DNA from: Candidatus Alistipes intestinipullorum
Lineage (GTDB): Bacteria > Bacteroidota > Bacteroidia > Bacteroidales > Rikenellaceae
Direction: 5' to 3'
Assembly (NCBI GenBank): GCA_019113885.1
Contig: DXGO01000055.1
Location: 1 to 35,825 of the forward strand
Length of the DNA stretch: 35,825 bases
Positions 32,015 through 35,825 of this stretch are shown piece after piece; the first letter of the stretch is position 1, and every line of letters starts with the position of its first letter. The position numbers and the translations under genes are program-made. Under the pieces are notes generated by a model that was not told where the DNA came from, ran no database searches, and saw only the letters and a list, made by a program, of their open reading frames with translations.

Positions 32015-34438
32015 ATGCGAAAGATTTTAGGATTTTCGGTGCTGCTGCTGTTGCTTGCGGGTGGTGGCCCGGTGCTGGCTCAGATGAGCGATGAGGCCGT
32101 CGTGCGTTATGCGATGGAGGCAAAGCAGTCCGGCAAGAGCGATCAGCAGATCGGTAGGGAATTGTTGGCCAAAGGGGTCACTCCCCAACAGGCTGAACGG
32201 TTGAAACGTCAGTATGAAGCGGGTATGGGGAAGACGAACTCCATGACCGATTCGCGGGGGACGGGTCAGTCCCGAAGCCGGCTGTCTGTCCAGGACTCCC
32301 TTGCTGTCGGGATGCCGGATGGGATGAATCTTCCGACAACGGACTCCGTAGCACGTTTTAGTAATGTTCCCGAGGTGTATGGCCGCAATATCTTCCGCGG
32401 TTCGGCCCTGACTTTCGAGCCGAACGAGAACCAGGCTACCCCCGAGAACTATCGCCTGGGACCCGGTGACGAGGTGATTATCGATATTTGGGGTGAGAAC
32501 GAGCGGAGTCTTCGTGAAGAGATATCCCCCGAAGGAAATATCATGGTCGAGCAGGTTGGACCGGTGTATCTGAATGGTCTGACGATCCGGGAGGCAAACG
32601 ACAAACTCCGCGGCGTATTCAGTCAGATGTATGCCGGTGTGTCGGGCGAGGAACCGTCGTCGGATGTCCGCGTGACGTTGGGCCGGCTGCGCACCATCCA
32701 GGTCAATGTCCTCGGGGAGGTCGCTACACCGGGAACCTATCGGTTGTCTTCGTTGGCGACGGTTTTCCATGCGCTCTATCGGGCGGGAGGCGTGACGCCT
32801 ATCGGCGGCCTGCGTGACATCCGCGTGATGCGCAACGGTCATGAGGTGGCCCGGGTCGATGTATACGACCTGCTGTTGAACGGTCGGCAGCCCAATGACA
32901 TCCGCCTTGAGGAGGGGGATGTAATCCTTGTTCCTCCCTATGAACAGTTGGTGGAGATTTCCGGAAACGTCAAACGCCCGATGTATTACGAGATGAAGTC
33001 CGGCGAAAATCTCGGGCAACTGATGGAGTATGCCGGGGGCTTTACGGGCGATGCTTACCGCGACGAAGTGCGCGTCATCCGTGAATTGGGCCGTGAATAT
33101 CAGATTTACAGCGTTCGGGAACCGAACTATGCCTCCTGGACTCTTGAAGATGGAGATTCTGTTGCGGTGAGTTCCGTGCTGGATCGCTTTGCCAACCGCG
33201 TGGAGGTGCGCGGCGCCGTCTATCGCGAAGGGATGTACGAACTGGGTGACGAGGTCCACACCGTACGGGGCCTGATCGACCGCGCCGAAGGACTCAAAGG
33301 AGATGCTTTCCCGGGCCGTGCTCAGTTGTTGCGTGAGCGTGAGGACCTTACGACCGAGGTTATCGCCATTGATCTTGCCGGCCTGATGGCCGGACAGTCC
33401 CCCGATGTCGAGTTGCAGCGCAACGACATCCTGTATATTCCGAGCATTCACGATCTCAAGGAGTATGAGACGCTTACGATTGGAGGAGCGGTTGCTCGTC
33501 CGGGAGAATATCCGTATGCCGAGAACATGACGATCGAGGACCTCGTGATGCAGGCCGGGGGGCTTCTCGACGGCGCTTCGACCGCCATGGTTGAGGTGGC
33601 CCGGAGAATCAAGGATCCCGGCAGCCTGGAGCCTTCGAGCGAATTGGGTAAGATCTACACCTTTTCGCTCAAGGACGGGTTGGTTGCAGATGGGGAACCG
33701 GATTTCGTATTGGCCCCGTTCGATATCGTGGAGATACGCAACAGCCCTGCATACCGGATACAGGAACGGGTCATTCTGGATGGCGAGGTAGCTTTTTCGG
33801 GAGGATATACGCTGGCAAAGAAAAACGAGCGCTTGTCGGATGTCGTGAAACGCGCCGGAGGGCTTACGCCCGACGCCTATGCCCATGGAGCCCGTTTGAT
33901 CCGTCGCATGAATGACGAAGAGCGTGCCGTCAGGGAGGTTACGCTCCGCATGGCTCTTCAGAGTCAGAGCGGTGGGGATTCCCTTTCGATGGACAAACTT
34001 CAGTTGAACGACTTTTACTCGGTAGGTATCGAGCTTGACAAGGCCCTTGCCGAGCCCGGATCGGATTATGACATGGTGCTCCGCGAAGGCGACAGGTTGG
34101 TTATTCCTCAATATGTCTCTACGGTCAGCATCTCGGGAGAGGTAATGTATCCCAATACGGTGCTTTATCTCCAGGGGAAAAACTTGAAGTATTATGTAGA
34201 ACAGGCCGGCGGTTACGGATTCCGTGCGAAGAAGAGCCGGGCCTATATCGTCTATATGAATGGGACGGTGGCCCGTGTTCGGGGACTTAACAAGACGAAG
34301 ATCGAGCCGGGATGCCAAATCATTATTCCGTCGAAACGGGAACGCAAGGGCTTGACACTCCCGGCCATTATGAGCCTTGCTACCTCGGCAGCCTCTATCG
34401 GTACGATGGCTGCGACCATTGCCAACCTTACCAAATAA
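32015..34438 (+). CDS. Wza-like polysaccharide export protein with multiple SLBB repeats
   Basis: Outer-membrane or periplasmic export-channel component, 807 residues, about twice the length of E. coli Wza. An N-terminal signal peptide (about 1-22, cleavage after VLAQ region) has no lipobox cysteine. A helical segment follows (about 25-70), then the poly-export domain (about 140-230: YRLGPGDEVIIDIWGENE) and six SLBB-like repeats beginning near residues 230, 310, 395, 485, 585 and 700, each with a G-x-V/A-x-x-P/G-type strand and a GD/ND-ILxIP ending. A hydrophobic C-terminal helix (about 785-805) may anchor it. It lies 23 bases after rfbB and 17 bases before the Wzz-like gene. Confidence 0.88.
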   Translation: MRKILGFSVLLLLLAGGGPVLAQMSDEAVVRYAMEAKQSGKSDQQIGRELLAKGVTPQQAERLKRQYEAGMGKTNSMTDSRGTGQSRSRLSVQDSLAVGMPDGMNLPTTDSVARFSNVPEVYGRNIFRGSALTFEPNENQATPENYRLGPGDEVIIDIWGENERSLREEISPEGNIMVEQVGPVYLNGLTIREANDKLRGVFSQMYAGVSGEEPSSDVRVTLGRLRTIQVNVLGEVATPGTYRLSSLATVFHALYRAGGVTPIGGLRDIRVMRNGHEVARVDVYDLLLNGRQPNDIRLEEGDVILVPPYEQLVEISGNVKRPMYYEMKSGENLGQLMEYAGGFTGDAYRDEVRVIRELGREYQIYSVREPNYASWTLEDGDSVAVSSVLDRFANRVEVRGAVYREGMYELGDEVHTVRGLIDRAEGLKGDAFPGRAQLLREREDLTTEVIAIDLAGLMAGQSPDVELQRNDILYIPSIHDLKEYETLTIGGAVARPGEYPYAENMTIEDLVMQAGGLLDGASTAMVEVARRIKDPGSLEPSSELGKIYTFSLKDGLVADGEPDFVLAPFDIVEIRNSPAYRIQERVILDGEVAFSGGYTLAKKNERLSDVVKRAGGLTPDAYAHGARLIRRMNDEERAVREVTLRMALQSQSGGDSLSMDKLQLNDFYSVGIELDKALAEPGSDYDMVLREGDRLVIPQYVSTVSISGEVMYPNTVLYLQGKNLKYYVEQAGGYGFRAKKSRAYIVYMNGTVARVRGLNKTKIEPGCQIIIPSKRERKGLTLPAIMSLATSAASIGTMAATIANLTK

Positions 34439-34455
34439 CCAATACGCGAACGACG

Positions 34456-35580
34456 ATGGAAGAAAATACGAAACCGCAGGCTTCCGAAACGCCTGAACAG
34501 GAGATCGATTTGTTGGAGTTGGTTCAGAAATTGTGGGCCGAGCGGCGGTTGATTCTCAAATGGTGTGTTATCGGGGCCATTGCGGGCCTTGTCATTGCCT
34601 TCAGTATTCCCAAGGAGTACACCACGACCGTTAAACTGGCCCCGGAAATCCAGGGCAGTAAATCGAATCTGGGGGGCTTGAGTTCCCTGGCATCGATGGC
34701 CGGTATCAACATGGGGAGCTTGAACTCTGCGGATGCTGTCTCTCCGGAACTGTATCCCGATATCGTCCAGTCGGTGCCGTTTATGACGGCACTGTTTGAC
34801 GTGACTCTTGCGGATGCCAAGGGCGAGCAGACCTGGCCCGTATCGGAATATGTTTCCGAAGAGTTGCGGTCGCCGTGGTGGAGTGCCGTATTGGGTCTCC
34901 CATTCAAGGCCTTGGGATGGGTCAAAGGGCTTTTCTCGAAAGAGGATGAGGATGCAGCTGCCGGGAACGGTGTGAATCCTTTCCGTTTGACCGAGGTGGA
35001 GAATGGAATCGTAAAATCGCTCCAAGAGCGTATTGCCGTCAGTGTTGATAAAAAGACAATGATCGTTTCGCTTTCGGTGACCATGCAGGACCCTCTGGTT
35101 TCGGCCATGCTGACGGATACTGTAATGTGCCATTTGCAGAACTATATCACGGAGTACCGTACGAACAAGGCGCGTAACGATCTGGAGTTTACGCAGCGCT
35201 TGTTCGATGAGGCCCAGAGCAAATACTATGAGGCCCAGCAGCGCTATGCACAGTATGTGGATCAGAACCAGGGTATCGTCCGCCGCAGCTTTATGACGGA
35301 ACAGGAGCGTTTGCAAAACGAGATGAACTTGGCTTTCAACCTTTACAACCAGACGGCCCAGCAACTTCAGTTGGCCAAGGCGAAGGTGCAGGAGTCCACC
35401 CCGGTGTATGCGGTGGTCCAGCCCGCCACAGTGCCGCTGAAAGCCTCGAAGCCGTCGAAGATGATGACTCTTGTCGGCTTCGTCTTCCTGGCCGGAGTTG
35501 GGGCGACAGGCTGGATTCTTTTCGGCCGTGAATTTTTGGCACGTTTCCGCTCACCTCGGAAAAAGGAGGAAGAATTTTAG
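34456..35580 (+). CDS. Wzz-like polysaccharide chain-length determinant
   Basis: Inner-membrane polysaccharide co-polymerase, 374 residues from the ATG at 34456 (MEENTKPQASETPEQEIDLLELVQ split here as the polar head). The Wzz domain includes EIDLLELVQKLWAERRLILKW, TM1 (about 36-55), IPKEYTTTVKLAPE, a periplasmic part with a predicted coiled coil (about 230-290: FDEAQSKYYEAQQRYAQYV) and TM2 (about 338-360) preceded by VVQPATVPLKASKPSK. No tyrosine-kinase domain follows, so this is the kinase-less type. It sets polymer length and contacts the Wza-like channel. The short cytoplasmic tail is basic. Confidence 0.9.
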   Translation: MEENTKPQASETPEQEIDLLELVQKLWAERRLILKWCVIGAIAGLVIAFSIPKEYTTTVKLAPEIQGSKSNLGGLSSLASMAGINMGSLNSADAVSPELYPDIVQSVPFMTALFDVTLADAKGEQTWPVSEYVSEELRSPWWSAVLGLPFKALGWVKGLFSKEDEDAAAGNGVNPFRLTEVENGIVKSLQERIAVSVDKKTMIVSLSVTMQDPLVSAMLTDTVMCHLQNYITEYRTNKARNDLEFTQRLFDEAQSKYYEAQQRYAQYVDQNQGIVRRSFMTEQERLQNEMNLAFNLYNQTAQQLQLAKAKVQESTPVYAVVQPATVPLKASKPSKMMTLVGFVFLAGVGATGWILFGREFLARFRSPRKKEEEF

Positions 35581-35741
35581 GATTTTGGATTCTGCGTCCC
35601 CGGTAGGACGAGTACAAGTTCTTTGCCAGGATGCTCTATATTAGGGACTCATGCAGAACAAGTTGGATAGGACTTTTAGAAAATTTATGATGCACTGCAA
35701 AACGGTCCTTCAGAGAGATCACTGCAAAATCAGGTCTGGCG

Positions 35742-35825
35742 TTGAAAACTTTAAGAGAAAAGTTTTCTCAAGAAGCTTTCTTTATGGGGTACATCAAAAT
35801 TAGGCGTATACAAATGGACATTGAC
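35742..35825 (+). CDS. Possible start of an unrecognised gene, cut by the window edge
   Basis: A plus-strand frame is open from about 35690 to the window end. It could start at a TTG (35742) or an ATG (35784). The visible peptide (KTLREKFSQEAFFMGYIKI and onwards) matches no family I recognise. The surrounding 35581-35825 is clearly more AT-rich than the genes before it and holds no terminator or clear promoter. A CACTGCAAAA direct repeat lies just upstream (35693-35702, 35720-35729). Confidence 0.25.
   Translation, partial: MKTLREKFSQEAFFMGYIKIRRIQMDID

Overview
The window looks like chromosomal DNA from a GC-rich member of the Bacteroidales, most likely Alistipes or a close Rikenellaceae relative (inference). 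Signs of this are Bacteroidetes-type promoters (TTTG, about 20 bases, TAnnTTTG), a glycine-lipid acyltransferase pair, a UpxY-type antiterminator heading a polysaccharide locus, a PASTA-bearing FtsI behind an FtsL-like protein in the dcw cluster, and a DAP-type MurE. No rRNA, tRNA, CRISPR array, intact insertion sequence or prophage gene was seen.

Layout. 1-3588 (minus): the 5' part of phosphoglycerate kinase, then a two-gene NatA/NatB-like ABC exporter. 3876-7884 (plus): a hybrid histidine kinase (HK-REC-HPt) and an NtrC-family sigma-54 activator, followed by a strong terminator. 8139-10000 (minus): glsA and glsB for glycine lipids. 10094-19459 (plus): a division and cell wall (dcw) run, rsmH-ftsL-ftsI-murE-mraY-murD-ftsW. 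It stops there; murG, murC, ftsQ, ftsA and ftsZ do not follow. 19612-20007: an S4-domain RNA-binding protein. 20198-21556: a MATE exporter behind a strong promoter and a leader containing a terminator-like hairpin. 21759-23433 (minus): kbl (glycine C-acetyltransferase) and an Lrp/AsnC regulator. 23828-26229 (plus): galE, rplY (L25/Ctc) and pth.

26616-35580 (plus) is a surface-polysaccharide locus. It starts with a UpxY/NusG-like antiterminator behind a consensus promoter and a leader of about 180 bases. Next come a WecA/MraY-family initiating sugar-phosphate transferase, the complete dTDP-L-rhamnose set rfbA-rfbC-rfbD-rfbB, a large Wza-like exporter with six SLBB-like repeats, and a Wzz-like chain-length protein. 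Base composition drops in AT-rich DNA at the right edge (35581-35825), where strain-specific glycosyltransferase genes would be expected.

How the genes work together. The dcw run makes lipid II precursors and builds the septal synthase (FtsW, FtsI, FtsL). The rml genes supply dTDP-rhamnose to a polymer started by the WecA-like enzyme and exported through Wza/Wzz, with UpxY probably allowing read-through of the long operon. GlsA and GlsB make membrane glycine lipids, and Kbl interconverts glycine and 2-amino-3-oxobutyrate. Most of the content is ordinary core genome. The items most worth a second look are the MATE leader, the apparently leaderless two-component transcripts, the roughly 108-residue disordered N-terminal extension of FtsW, and the G9 tract beside the polysaccharide promoter.
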